A stretch of 24,137 bases of DNA from JAENVU01 sp964639075 (GTDB lineage Bacteria > Actinomycetota > Acidimicrobiia > IMCC26256 > JAENVU01): contig CAZXCB010000018.1 of assembly GCA_964639075.1 (NCBI GenBank), forward strand, positions 1 to 24,137, given 5' to 3'. Made by a program: the position numbers and the translations under genes. Below the pieces are notes generated by a model. The model was not told the origin of the DNA and did not search any database. It worked only from the letters and a program-made list of their open reading frames with translations. The stretch's first letter is position 1, and each line of letters begins with the position of its first letter. Shown here in pieces: positions 1-6,446 of the stretch.

Positions 1-983
1 CGGTTCGCCGAGTTGAACCACATCACGACCTTCTCGCCCTCGGCGATCGGCTGGCCCGAGATCTCGGTGTCCTGGGTGGCCGTGCGCCGGAAGTGCATCA
101 CCGGCGACGCCCAGCGGACGATCTCCTCGACCGCGTTCACCGCGTGCGTGTCGAAGTCCGCGGTCCACAGGCGACGCTGGTCGGGGTGGTTGTGCAGCGC
201 CCACATGCCGTGGCTGATCGCGGTGCGGGTGGTCTCGTTGCCGGCGACCACGAGCAGGATGAAGAACGACGCGAACTCGGCGACGGTCAGGCGCTCCCCG
301 TCGACCTCGGCGTGCATGAGGATCGTCGTGATGTCGTCGGCCGGATCGGCCAGCCGGCGCTCGCCGAGCTCCATGGCGAGCTGGTGCACCGACATGACCG
401 CGGCCATGAGGTCCTCGACCGTCTGCACGTACTCCGGGTCGCCCACGCCGAGGATCACGTTGCTGGCCTCGAACACGGTCTGGCGTTCCGACGGTGGGAC
501 CCCCACCATGTCGCACACGATCGCGAGTGGCATCGGCGCCGCGATGTCGGCGACGAAGTCGCACTCGCCCTTGTCCGCGACCGCGTCGATCACCTCGGTC
601 GTGCGGTCGCGCACCTGCTCGAGGAGCTGAGCGAGCGCCTTGGGTGTGAATCCGTGGTTGATCAGTCCGCGCAGCTTCTTGTGGCGCGGGTCGTCCATGT
701 TGATGATCGAGCCGATGAAGTCGATGAGGAAGTCGGGGATGTCGCCGATGTTCGTGCCCCGCCCGGAGCAGAACAGCTCCGGGTGGCGGCTCGCGTGCAC
801 GACGTCGTCGAAGCGGGTCAGCGACCAGTAGCCGGGGCCCGCAGGGAACTCGCCGTAGTCGGGCTCCGGAAAGAAGGCGATCGGAGCTTCGTCCCGCAGC
901 CGCTTGAATCCCGCCTCGCGCTCCTCGTCGGGCGCAGCCCAGAACTCCGGGGTGCTCAGCTGGACCTCGTCGACGACCGACAT
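1..983 (-). CDS. Cytochrome P450, CYP125/CYP142-like (3' end outside window)
   Basis: Haem monooxygenase; 327 residues are visible and the C-terminal part with the haem-thiolate cysteine lies beyond the window edge. Seen: the C-helix region with H101 and R105 in DPRHKKLRGL, the I-helix oxygen-activation motif AGNETT (247-252), the K-helix ExxR at E287-R290, then the segment MHFRRTAT. In known families, the I-helix sequence followed by the RTA segment resembles CYP125/CYP142/CYP124, which oxidise the side chain of sterols or branched lipids; the exact substrate is inference. The ATG at 981-983 is preceded by a GAGGAG ribosome site about 8 nt upstream. It is divergent from the LLM oxidoreductase with 49 bp between starts. 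The neighbouring CoA-transferase-type genes would suit lipid or steroid breakdown, but no full pathway is visible. Confidence 0.9.
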   Translation of the reverse strand, partial: MSVVDEVQLSTPEFWAAPDEEREAGFKRLRDEAPIAFFPEPDYGEFPAGPGYWSLTRFDDVVHASRHPELFCSGRGTNIGDIPDFLIDFIGSIINMDDPRHKKLRGLINHGFTPKALAQLLEQVRDRTTEVIDAVADKGECDFVADIAAPMPLAIVCDMVGVPPSERQTVFEASNVILGVGDPEYVQTVEDLMAAVMSVHQLAMELGERRLADPADDITTILMHAEVDGERLTVAEFASFFILLVVAGNETTRTAISHGMWALHNHPDQRRLWTADFDTHAVNAVEEIVRWASPVMHFRRTATQDTEISGQPIAEGEKVVMWFNSAN

Positions 984-1017
984 GACGCGTTCTCCTCGGG
1001 AGGGGTCGGCGCGACGG

Positions 1018-1023
1018 TAGCGT
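1018..1023 (+). promoter_or_regulatory. -10-like TAGCGT before LLM oxidoreductase
   Basis: TAGCGT ends 9 nt before the ATG at 1033. No ribosome site lies between, so the transcript is probably leaderless or nearly so. It belongs to the TA[C/G][C/G][C/G]T set found before many genes in this window. Confidence 0.5.
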
Positions 1024-1032
1024 GCCCGCCCG

Positions 1033-1896
1033 ATGCGCTACTCCGTCGGTCTGCCCGTCGACCACGTCCACGCGGTCCCCGAGTTCGTCACCGCCGACGC
1101 GATCGCCGAGATGGCCGGGGCGGTCGAGGGCGCGGGCCTCGACGCTGTCTACGTCACCGACCACCCGGCGCCCGACGATCGCTGGCTCGAAGGTGGCGGG
1201 CACCAGGCCCAGGATCCGCTCGTCGCACTGTCGTTCGCGGCGGCGGCGACGAGGCGCGTGATGCTGCACACCCATGTGTTCGTGGCCGCGTACCGGAACC
1301 CGTTCCTGGCGGCCAAAGGGGTTGCCACACTCCAGAACCTCTCCGGCGGTCGCGTCCTGCTGGGAGTCGCGGCCGGGTATCTGCGCCCCGAGTTCGCGGC
1401 GCTCGGCGCCGACTTCGACGCACGGAACGACCGGCTCGACGAGTCCGTGCGGCTCATGCGCCGGGTCTGGGCCGAAGACTCCGTGCAGGTGGAGACGGAC
1501 CGCTACGTGGCGCGCGGCGTCACGCAACTTCCCCATCCCGACCCGGTGCCGATCTGGATCGGTGGCAACAGCACCGCAGCGATGCGACGTGCGGTCGAGC
1601 TCGGCGACGGATGGTCGCCGTTCCCCAACCCACCGATGGCCACGCGCGCGCTGAAGACGCCTCCCATCACGAACTTCGACGAGCTCGCGACGCGCCTCGG
1701 CGCGGCACGCGCCTACACCGACGAGGTCGGCCGCACCGAGCCGCTCACGATCTGCTTCGCGCCGTTCTCACGTGACGACGACCTCAGCGCGTTCGCGGAC
1801 CTCGGGGTGGACTGGCTCGCCGTGCAGTTCGACGGGTGCAGGACGCGCGCAGAGTGGCTCGACCGCCTCGGCGAGCTCGCCGTTCGCGTGCGCTGA
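1033..1896 (+). CDS. LLM-class (luciferase-like) oxidoreductase, probably F420-dependent
   Basis: A 287-residue luciferase-like monooxygenase fold protein. The N-terminus runs into a strand ending in the YVTDHP segment, followed by PLVALSFAAAATRRV and NLSGGRVLLGVAAGY, which are typical of the TIM-barrel core and its flavin phosphate-binding loop. The later IWIGGNS segment is another family hallmark. In actinobacteria such proteins usually use coenzyme F420, with FMN as the alternative; cofactor and substrate are inferred. The ATG at 1033 is supported by a TAGCGT hexamer just upstream. It is divergent from the P450 and converges with the TIGR03086-type gene, whose stop codon lies 10 nt beyond. 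A functional link with the P450 in lipid or xenobiotic oxidation is possible but unproven. Confidence 0.85.
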   Translation: MRYSVGLPVDHVHAVPEFVTADAIAEMAGAVEGAGLDAVYVTDHPAPDDRWLEGGGHQAQDPLVALSFAAAATRRVMLHTHVFVAAYRNPFLAAKGVATLQNLSGGRVLLGVAAGYLRPEFAALGADFDARNDRLDESVRLMRRVWAEDSVQVETDRYVARGVTQLPHPDPVPIWIGGNSTAAMRRAVELGDGWSPFPNPPMATRALKTPPITNFDELATRLGAARAYTDEVGRTEPLTICFAPFSRDDDLSAFADLGVDWLAVQFDGCRTRAEWLDRLGELAVRVR

Positions 1897-1906
1897 ACCG
1901 GTCGGG

Positions 1907-2455
1907 TCAGACGGCGCGCCCGACGATCGCGAGCATGCGCGTCGTCGGGTCCGCTCCAGCAGGAACCGGGACCTCGGGGCCGCACACCCCTGGACCCCGC
2001 AGCATCTCCCCGAACTCGTTCGCGCCGACGATCACCCGCTCGGCATCCTCCGCGTCGACCTGCTCGTCGCCCCCGGTGGCACGGGCGAGGTCCCAACGGT
2101 GCACGACCAGGTCGAAGTTGAGGAACCGATCGACCGCCGACTCGAACGTCGTCTCGCCCTGGAATCCCTGGAACGTGCTCGTCGCGACCGCCGGGTCGTC
2201 GAGCGCGGCCTGCACCGACCCTGACGCGACGCGCCAGGCGCCGGCCGGATCCTCCGCGACCGCGGGGACGTCGCCGAGCGATCCGCCGACGAAGCCGAGG
2301 AACATCCCCTGGGTGTCGACGACGTGGCCGACGACGTCGCGCGCGGTCCAACCGTCGCAGGGCGACGGGGAGGCCCAGCGGTCTGCCGGCACCGCGGCGA
2401 CGGTGGCGGCGAAGGCGCCGGCGAGGCGGCGGTAACGGTCGGCGATCTCGGTCAC
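1907..2455 (-). CDS. TIGR03086-family metal-binding protein (DinB/mycothiol maleylpyruvate isomerase-like)
   Basis: A 182-residue protein. The segment WTARDVVGHVVDTQ near residues 36-49 and LVVHRWDLARATG near residues 116-128 are the two histidine-bearing helices typical of the TIGR03086 / mycothiol-dependent maleylpyruvate isomerase N-terminal (DinB-like) fold. Members bind a divalent metal through such histidines, and some act with mycothiol; the substrate here is unknown. I chose the GTG at 2453-2455 because a CCGGAGT ribosome-site-like sequence lies about 9 nt upstream and the family N-terminus (TEIADRYRR) follows at once. The open frame extends further upstream as arginine-rich shadow sequence of the next gene, which I reject. 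The next gene upstream on the same strand ends 80 nt away, so co-transcription is possible. Confidence 0.82.
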   Translation of the reverse strand: MTEIADRYRRLAGAFAATVAAVPADRWASPSPCDGWTARDVVGHVVDTQGMFLGFVGGSLGDVPAVAEDPAGAWRVASGSVQAALDDPAVATSTFQGFQGETTFESAVDRFLNFDLVVHRWDLARATGGDEQVDAEDAERVIVGANEFGEMLRGPGVCGPEVPVPAGADPTTRMLAIVGRAV

Positions 2456-2535
2456 GGTGTACTCCGGGTCGGCGGGGCTGGCGTGGGTGAAGGTACCGCG
2501 CCGGTGTGACCGGGACTCGGGTCCCGAACCAGACG

Positions 2536-3834
2536 TCAGCCCATGCGTTCGGCGTGCTGGCGGAGGTCGTCGCGGAACTGCGGGTCCGCGATCTCGGCGA
2601 GCGCGCGAGCGCGTTCGCGCACCGTGCGGCCACGGAGGTGCGCGACCCCGTGATCGGTGACCACGAGGTCGATCTGGTGGCGTGGCGTCGTCACGATCCA
2701 ACCTTCGGGGAGGGCCGGGATGATGCGGCTGAGACGCACACCCTCCACCGTCGACGTCGACCGTAGGCACACGAGCGACCGGTCGGAGAGCGAGAGGCCG
2801 GACTGCGCGATGAAGTCCTCGTGGCCGCCGATGCCGGAGAACTGTCGTGGCCCGATCGTGTCGGCGACGACCTGACCGTGAAGGTCGACCGTGAGCGCGC
2901 CGTTCACGGTGATCATCGAGTGGTTCCGCGCGATGACCTCCGGCGAGTTCACGACGTCCACGGGGAGGAACGCGACCTCGTGGTTGTCGTCGAGCCACTC
3001 GTAGAGCTCCGAGGTCCCGGCCGCGAACGTCGTGATCGACACCCCGTCGAACTGACCCTTGCGCAGATTCGAGACCTTCCCGGCCCGATGCAAGTGCATG
3101 AGCCCGGTCGTGAACATCTCGGAGTGGATGCCGTAGTCGCCGCCGTCACCCTCGGCGAGCATGCCCACGACCAGCGACGGGATGCCGCCGATCCCGGTCT
3201 GGAGCGTCGCGCCGTCGGGGATCAGCGGCCGGACGTGGGCGGCGATCGCATGGTCGGCGGCCGTCGGCTCCACGTCGGGGAGCACGAACACGTCGCGATC
3301 GGACTCGACGAGCACGTCGACGATCTCCGTGTGGATGCGGTTCGGGTGGTCGGGCAGCAGGCCGTGCGTACGCGGCAGCTTCGGGTTCGCCTCGACCACC
3401 AGCACGCGCTCGGGGTCGGCGGCTGCCGCGTGGATCGCCTCGATGGTCGCGCCCGCGTGCAGCGACAGCGACATGAACCCGTGCTCGTCCGGCGCGCTCG
3501 CCGCGGTCGCTACGACGCGCGGATGGATCTGCTCGGCGATGCGCGTGAAGCGGCGGAAGTCGGCGGGGATGAACTCGACCCGCGCGCCGCTGTCGACGAG
3601 GAAGCGCTCGGCCGGACCGAAGAACCCGGAGAGATACCGCACGCCCGGTTTGGTGAACACGGCGTAGAGGTCCACCAGGAGCGCGCCGAACACCGTGAGG
3701 TCGACCCAGTCGTCACGATCGCCGAGCGCGTGCAGGAACGCGGCCGGCTGGCCGGGTCCGAGCGGGATGCCGAGGGTGTCGTCCGGGCGGACCAGCGCCG
3801 CGGCCTCGCCCGGGGTCATCGCGGTGGGTGCCAT
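2536..3834 (-). CDS. Acetyl-CoA hydrolase/transferase family protein (4-hydroxybutyrate CoA-transferase-like)
   Basis: A 432-residue class I-type CoA transferase or hydrolase, close to the usual family length. Seen: the LQTGIGGIPS loop near 211-220, the segment YGIHSEMF with E239 at the position of the catalytic glutamate of 4-hydroxybutyrate CoA-transferase, the glycine-rich GIGGHEDFI segment near 345, and a C-terminal VVTDHGVAHLRGRTVRERA typical of the family. The enzyme would move CoA between acyl-CoA and a free acid through a glutamyl-CoA intermediate; the acid used is not readable. The ATG at 3832-3834 is preceded by TACCGT with exactly 6 nt between, pointing to a leaderless mRNA. The anti-sigma gene upstream ends 33 nt away. 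Confidence 0.9.
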   Translation of the reverse strand: MAPTAMTPGEAAALVRPDDTLGIPLGPGQPAAFLHALGDRDDWVDLTVFGALLVDLYAVFTKPGVRYLSGFFGPAERFLVDSGARVEFIPADFRRFTRIAEQIHPRVVATAASAPDEHGFMSLSLHAGATIEAIHAAAADPERVLVVEANPKLPRTHGLLPDHPNRIHTEIVDVLVESDRDVFVLPDVEPTAADHAIAAHVRPLIPDGATLQTGIGGIPSLVVGMLAEGDGGDYGIHSEMFTTGLMHLHRAGKVSNLRKGQFDGVSITTFAAGTSELYEWLDDNHEVAFLPVDVVNSPEVIARNHSMITVNGALTVDLHGQVVADTIGPRQFSGIGGHEDFIAQSGLSLSDRSLVCLRSTSTVEGVRLSRIIPALPEGWIVTTPRHQIDLVVTDHGVAHLRGRTVRERARALAEIADPQFRDDLRQHAERMG

Positions 3835-3840
3835 GGCGGC

Positions 3841-3846
3841 ACGGTA
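3841..3846 (-). promoter_or_regulatory. -10-like TACCGT, leaderless spacing
   Basis: On the minus strand TACCGT ends 6 nt before the ATG of the CoA hydrolase/transferase, so transcription would start at or next to the start codon. It lies in the 33-nt gap after the anti-sigma gene, so the CoA enzyme may have its own promoter although it is co-directional. Confidence 0.55.
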
Positions 3847-3867
3847 GGACGGATTCGGCGCCGCGGG

Positions 3868-4155
3868 TCAGGGTCCTTCGGCCTGCCATGACCGGAAGGC
3901 CGCGAGGAGCGATTCGCGGCGGGCCGGTTCGAGCGTCGCGGCGTCCTCCGGTCGGAGCGCGCCGGTGACGGCCACCACGGCGCGGAACTGCTCGAGGATC
4001 TCGTCGCAGCCGGGGCACGCCGCGATGTGGTGCTCGAAACGACGGCGGTCGGCCGCCGGCATGGCCGCGTCGAGGAACTCGGTGACCCGCTCGACGAGCT
4101 CGTTGCAGTCCATGTCGTGCATGTGGTCGGTGCCGTCGTCGATGGTGGTGGTCAT
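3868..4155 (-). CDS. Anti-sigma factor, zinc-binding ZAS / zf-HC2 domain
   Basis: A 95-residue soluble protein with no membrane segment. It has the ZAS signature: C17 in the first helix (MDCNELV), then H43, C47 and C50 in EHHIAACPGC, giving the Hx3Cx2C zinc site. ZAS anti-sigma factors bind and hold their cognate ECF sigma factor, often releasing it on thiol oxidation. Its ATG overlaps the TGA of the GNAT-sigma fusion by 4 nt (ATGA), so the two are translationally coupled, and the fused sigma factor is its obvious partner. The extra aspartate and histidine residues near the N-terminus (DDGTDHMHDMD) are notable, but no metal role can be claimed. Confidence 0.88.
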   Translation of the reverse strand: MTTTIDDGTDHMHDMDCNELVERVTEFLDAAMPAADRRRFEHHIAACPGCDEILEQFRAVVAVTGALRPEDAATLEPARRESLLAAFRSWQAEGP

Positions 4156-5267
4156 GTGCTCATCGCACTTTCGAAGTAGTCCTCGAGCGCGGCCCGGAGC
4201 TTGGCGCGGCCTCGATGGAGGAGCACTCGCTGGTTGGTCTCGGTGATCTCGAGCGCGTTACAGACCTCGGCGCTCGTCCAACCCTCGAGGTCCCGGAGTC
4301 GTACGACCTCCTGTTGCGCGGGCGGGAGCTCGTCGAGCGCGTCCCGCACGACCGCGAGGGTCTCGCTCGCGACGCTGCGGATCTCGGGGTGGTCGTGCCA
4401 GCGCGTCGGGAACGTCGCCCAGTGGCCCGGGTGCGTGCCGTCCGGACCCTGGAAGCGCTCCGGCGCGATCGTCGGCTCTGAGCTCTCCTCGCCGGCGCCG
4501 GCGAGGCTCGAGAACGGGATGCTGCGCTTGTCGCGCGTCCCCCGCGTGCGTGCGATGTTCATCAGGATGCGGAAGACCCAGGTCTTGAGCGACGAGCGCC
4601 CTTCGAATCGGTCGATGCCGCGCACGACGCCGAGCCAGGTGTCCTGCACGACCTCGTCCGCCGCGGCGTCGGTCGCGACGTAGCTGCGCGCGGCGCGTCG
4701 CAACGGTGCGTCGTACCGGTCCAGCAGCTCGCGGAACGCGTCCTCGTCGCCGGCCCGCAGCCGCGCGACGAGCGCGGCGTCGGCGGTTGGGGCCGCCTGC
4801 TCGTCCGTCACCGCGACAGCCACGCGCGACGCTGCACCCGCGGGCGCCGGGCCATCCCGCTCCAACCGCTTCGAGAGTCTCAATGCGTCGTCCACCGAGA
4901 AGCCGAGCCGCGCGTAGAAGGCGAGCGCGGCCGCGTTGTCGCCGCGCACCTGCAGGTTGATCTTCGGACAGCCGACGGCCCGGAGCCGTGTCTCGGCCTC
5001 GGCCATGAGCGCCCGCCCGATCCCGCGCTGCTGCAGGTCGGGCGCGACCGCGAGATAGTTGATCCATCCCCGGTGACCGTCGTAGCCGGCCATCACCGCG
5101 CCGACGATCCGTCCCGCCTCGACGGCGACGAGGAATCCGTCGTCCGCGACCGCGACCTTCCGCGCGACGTCCTTCGCCGGGTCGTTCCACGGCCGGACGA
5201 GATCGCACGCGCGCCAGAGCGCGATCACCGCGTCCTCGTCGGCGGGCGCGAACGTCCGGATCTGCAC
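4152..5267 (-). CDS. GNAT acetyltransferase-ECF sigma factor fusion protein
   Basis: A single 371-codon frame. Residues 1-138 are a complete YpeA-like GNAT domain: RPWNDP near 25-30, GYDGHRGWINYLAV near 61-74, and the acetyl-CoA pyrophosphate loop Q79-x-x-G82-x-G84. A linker rich in Ala, Gly and Pro (about 139-163) leads to an ECF sigma factor. Region 2 spans about 174-247 (DEVVQDTW, then SSLKTWVFRILMNIA) and region 4 about 302-365 (LPPAQQEVVRLRDLEGW, helix-turn-helix to HRGRAKL). YpeA and ECF sigma factors are normally separate genes. The GTG at 5265-5267 is preceded by TACGGT at leaderless spacing. An internal GTG within the VAVAVTDEQ segment could start a separate sigma protein, but no ribosome site precedes it and there is no stop for GNAT. 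It is coupled to the ZAS anti-sigma gene. Confidence 0.85.
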   Translation of the reverse strand: MQIRTFAPADEDAVIALWRACDLVRPWNDPAKDVARKVAVADDGFLVAVEAGRIVGAVMAGYDGHRGWINYLAVAPDLQQRGIGRALMAEAETRLRAVGCPKINLQVRGDNAAALAFYARLGFSVDDALRLSKRLERDGPAPAGAASRVAVAVTDEQAAPTADAALVARLRAGDEDAFRELLDRYDAPLRRAARSYVATDAAADEVVQDTWLGVVRGIDRFEGRSSLKTWVFRILMNIARTRGTRDKRSIPFSSLAGAGEESSEPTIAPERFQGPDGTHPGHWATFPTRWHDHPEIRSVASETLAVVRDALDELPPAQQEVVRLRDLEGWTSAEVCNALEITETNQRVLLHRGRAKLRAALEDYFESAMST

Positions 5268-5273
5268 GTTCGG

Positions 5274-5279
5274 ACCGTA
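5274..5279 (-). promoter_or_regulatory. -10-like TACGGT, leaderless spacing
   Basis: On the minus strand TACGGT ends 6 nt before the GTG of the GNAT-sigma gene. It sits in the 18-bp gap after the HNH pseudogene and supports the GTG as the real start. Confidence 0.55.
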
Positions 5280-5285
5280 CTGCCG

Positions 5286-6223
5286 TCATGCGACGAGCTC
5301 GGTGCCGTCGGGTTTGAGGACTCGGAGTTCGTGGCCGTCGAATTCGACGGTCCAGTGGGGTTGGTGGACGAGGTGGTGGTGGTGGTCGCAGAGCAGGACG
5401 AGGTTGGCGAGGTCGGTGGGTCCGCCGTGCGCCAGTGGGTGACGTGGTGGGCGTCGGTCAGCCGGGTGGGCGGGCACAGCCGGGGAATCGGCAGCCGCCG
5501 TCGCGTGCGATGAGGGCTCGGCGTTGGGCGCGGGAGTCGGTGCGGGCGTTCGCGGCCGGCGGCACGGCGGCGGGCGGGGCTGCGGGGATCATCGTCGGTG
5601 GGTGGGTCGGTGAGCTCGTGGATCGCGCTGAGCACGATCTCGGCCCCGTCGGAGGACAGGTCGGCGGTGAGCCAGGTCCGACCCGCGTCGGTCTGGGAGA
5701 TGGTGAGGCCGTCGTGGTCGCGCGGTGAGCTCCCCTCCGCGTGGGCGCAGTTCCGGAAATGGGCGCAGGCGCGGCGCAGGTCCCGGTCGGCGCGGTCGCG
5801 GGCCAGGCCGAGGAGCAACGGTTCGAGCGCGGTGAGCTTCGCGTCGTGCCCATCGACGCGGGCGCCCACGGTCGTGCGGGCCGCCCCGGCGGTGATCTGG
5901 CCCGAACGCCACGCCTCCCCGGTTCCCGCCAACACCGCGTCACACCCCGCGCCGGCATCGATCGCCGCCCGCGCCCTGCCTTCACGCATCCCCGCATGCC
6001 GGCGTAGCCACGCTGCGGTCGACGGCGACCTGTCCACCGCACCCAACCCGCGCACATGTGCGGCGTGAGCGAGGCGCGCGACCTGTCCCTGGAGCCGATC
6101 CACCTGGGCCAGGGCCCCCAGCAACTCGTCGGCCAGGCCCACATCACCCAACGACCCGGGATCGACCCCGACCACATCGTCGACCGCGCGGCGCAACGCC
6201 TCCGACCCGACACCCACCCGCAT
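5286..6223 (-). pseudogene. DUF222-HNH endonuclease (13E12-type), frameshifted and internally shortened
   Basis: The 5' part from the ATG at 6221-6223 (ribosome site GGAGG 7 nt upstream) encodes a DUF222 domain with LADELLGALAQVDRLQ and STAAWLRRHAGM. The 3' part encodes an HNH domain: RDGGCRFPGCARPPG in a second frame, TDAHHVTHW back in the first frame, and GGPTDLANLVLLCDHHHHLVH in a third. Restoring one G near 5460 and one near 5437 (minus-strand contexts GGCTGACC and CACTGGCGC) would rejoin the HNH part. The 100 or so residues that normally separate DUF222 from HNH also seem to be missing after the DPPTDDDPRSPA segment. Such genes are multicopy in actinobacteria and break assemblies, and a scaffold gap lies 143 bp away, so sequencing or assembly error is as likely as true decay. 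Confidence 0.75.
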
Positions 6224-6241
6224 GAGGAACACCTCCCCCCG

Positions 6242-6274
6242 ACAACGACACGAAGTTGTGGACCCCGCGAGGGG
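6242..6274. repeat. Small inverted repeats, one with a GNRA-type loop
   Basis: ACAAC (6242-6246) pairs with GTTGT (6255-6259), and CCCC (6263-6266) pairs with GGGG (6271-6274) across a GCGA loop. The 10-mer GACACGAAGT at 6247-6256 recurs at 12677-12686 inside the REP-like element. Function is unknown; this lies upstream of the HNH pseudogene start. Confidence 0.35.
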
Positions 6275-6332
6275 CGAAACGACCCGGGGTTGTGCTGCAC
6301 CCGAACCACATGGGGAAGTCCACTCACCGTAT

Positions 6333-6348
6333 CCGAACGTACGTTCGG
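6333..6348. promoter_or_regulatory. Perfect 16-bp palindrome, operator-like
   Basis: CCGAACGTACGTTCGG is a perfect palindrome. Length and the GAACGTACGTTC core resemble operators of TetR-family repressors in actinobacteria. It lies 18 bp from the assembly gap, between the HNH pseudogene and the selenoprotein gene. The matching regulator is not in the window and may be in the unsequenced gap. The site could control either flanking gene or a lost one. Confidence 0.5.
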
Positions 6349-6366
6349 TGTCAAGGCCCTGATGCC

Positions 6367-6376
6367 NNNNNNNNNN
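6367..6376. other. Assembly gap (10 N)
   Basis: Ten consecutive Ns mark a scaffold join. Real gap size is unknown, so the linkage and spacing between the HNH pseudogene side and the selenoprotein side should not be trusted. Confidence 0.98.
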
Positions 6377-6408
6377 GCGCCAAGAGCCCCGCCGCCGGGT
6401 GGCGCCGG

Positions 6409-6414
6409 TAGCGT
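6409..6414 (+). promoter_or_regulatory. -10-like TAGCGT before selenoprotein gene
   Basis: TAGCGT lies 32 nt before the GTG at 6447, leaving a short leader that carries a GAGGGGG ribosome site at 6436-6442. Unlike most other genes here this one would have a leader with a ribosome site. Confidence 0.4.
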
Positions 6415-6446
6415 CCGGCGGGCACGCGACGTCTCGAGGGGGTCCA

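Noticed and set aside
93..1775. Plus-strand 560-codon open frame
   Set aside because: It is arginine- and histidine-rich shadow sequence antisense to the P450 and out of frame with the LLM gene, with no family features.
5458..5462. TGA after GCARPPG in the HNH region as a second selenocysteine codon
   Set aside because: The sequence after this TGA is not HNH-like in the same frame; the family continues one base away (TDAHHVTHW), so this is a frameshift and not recoding.
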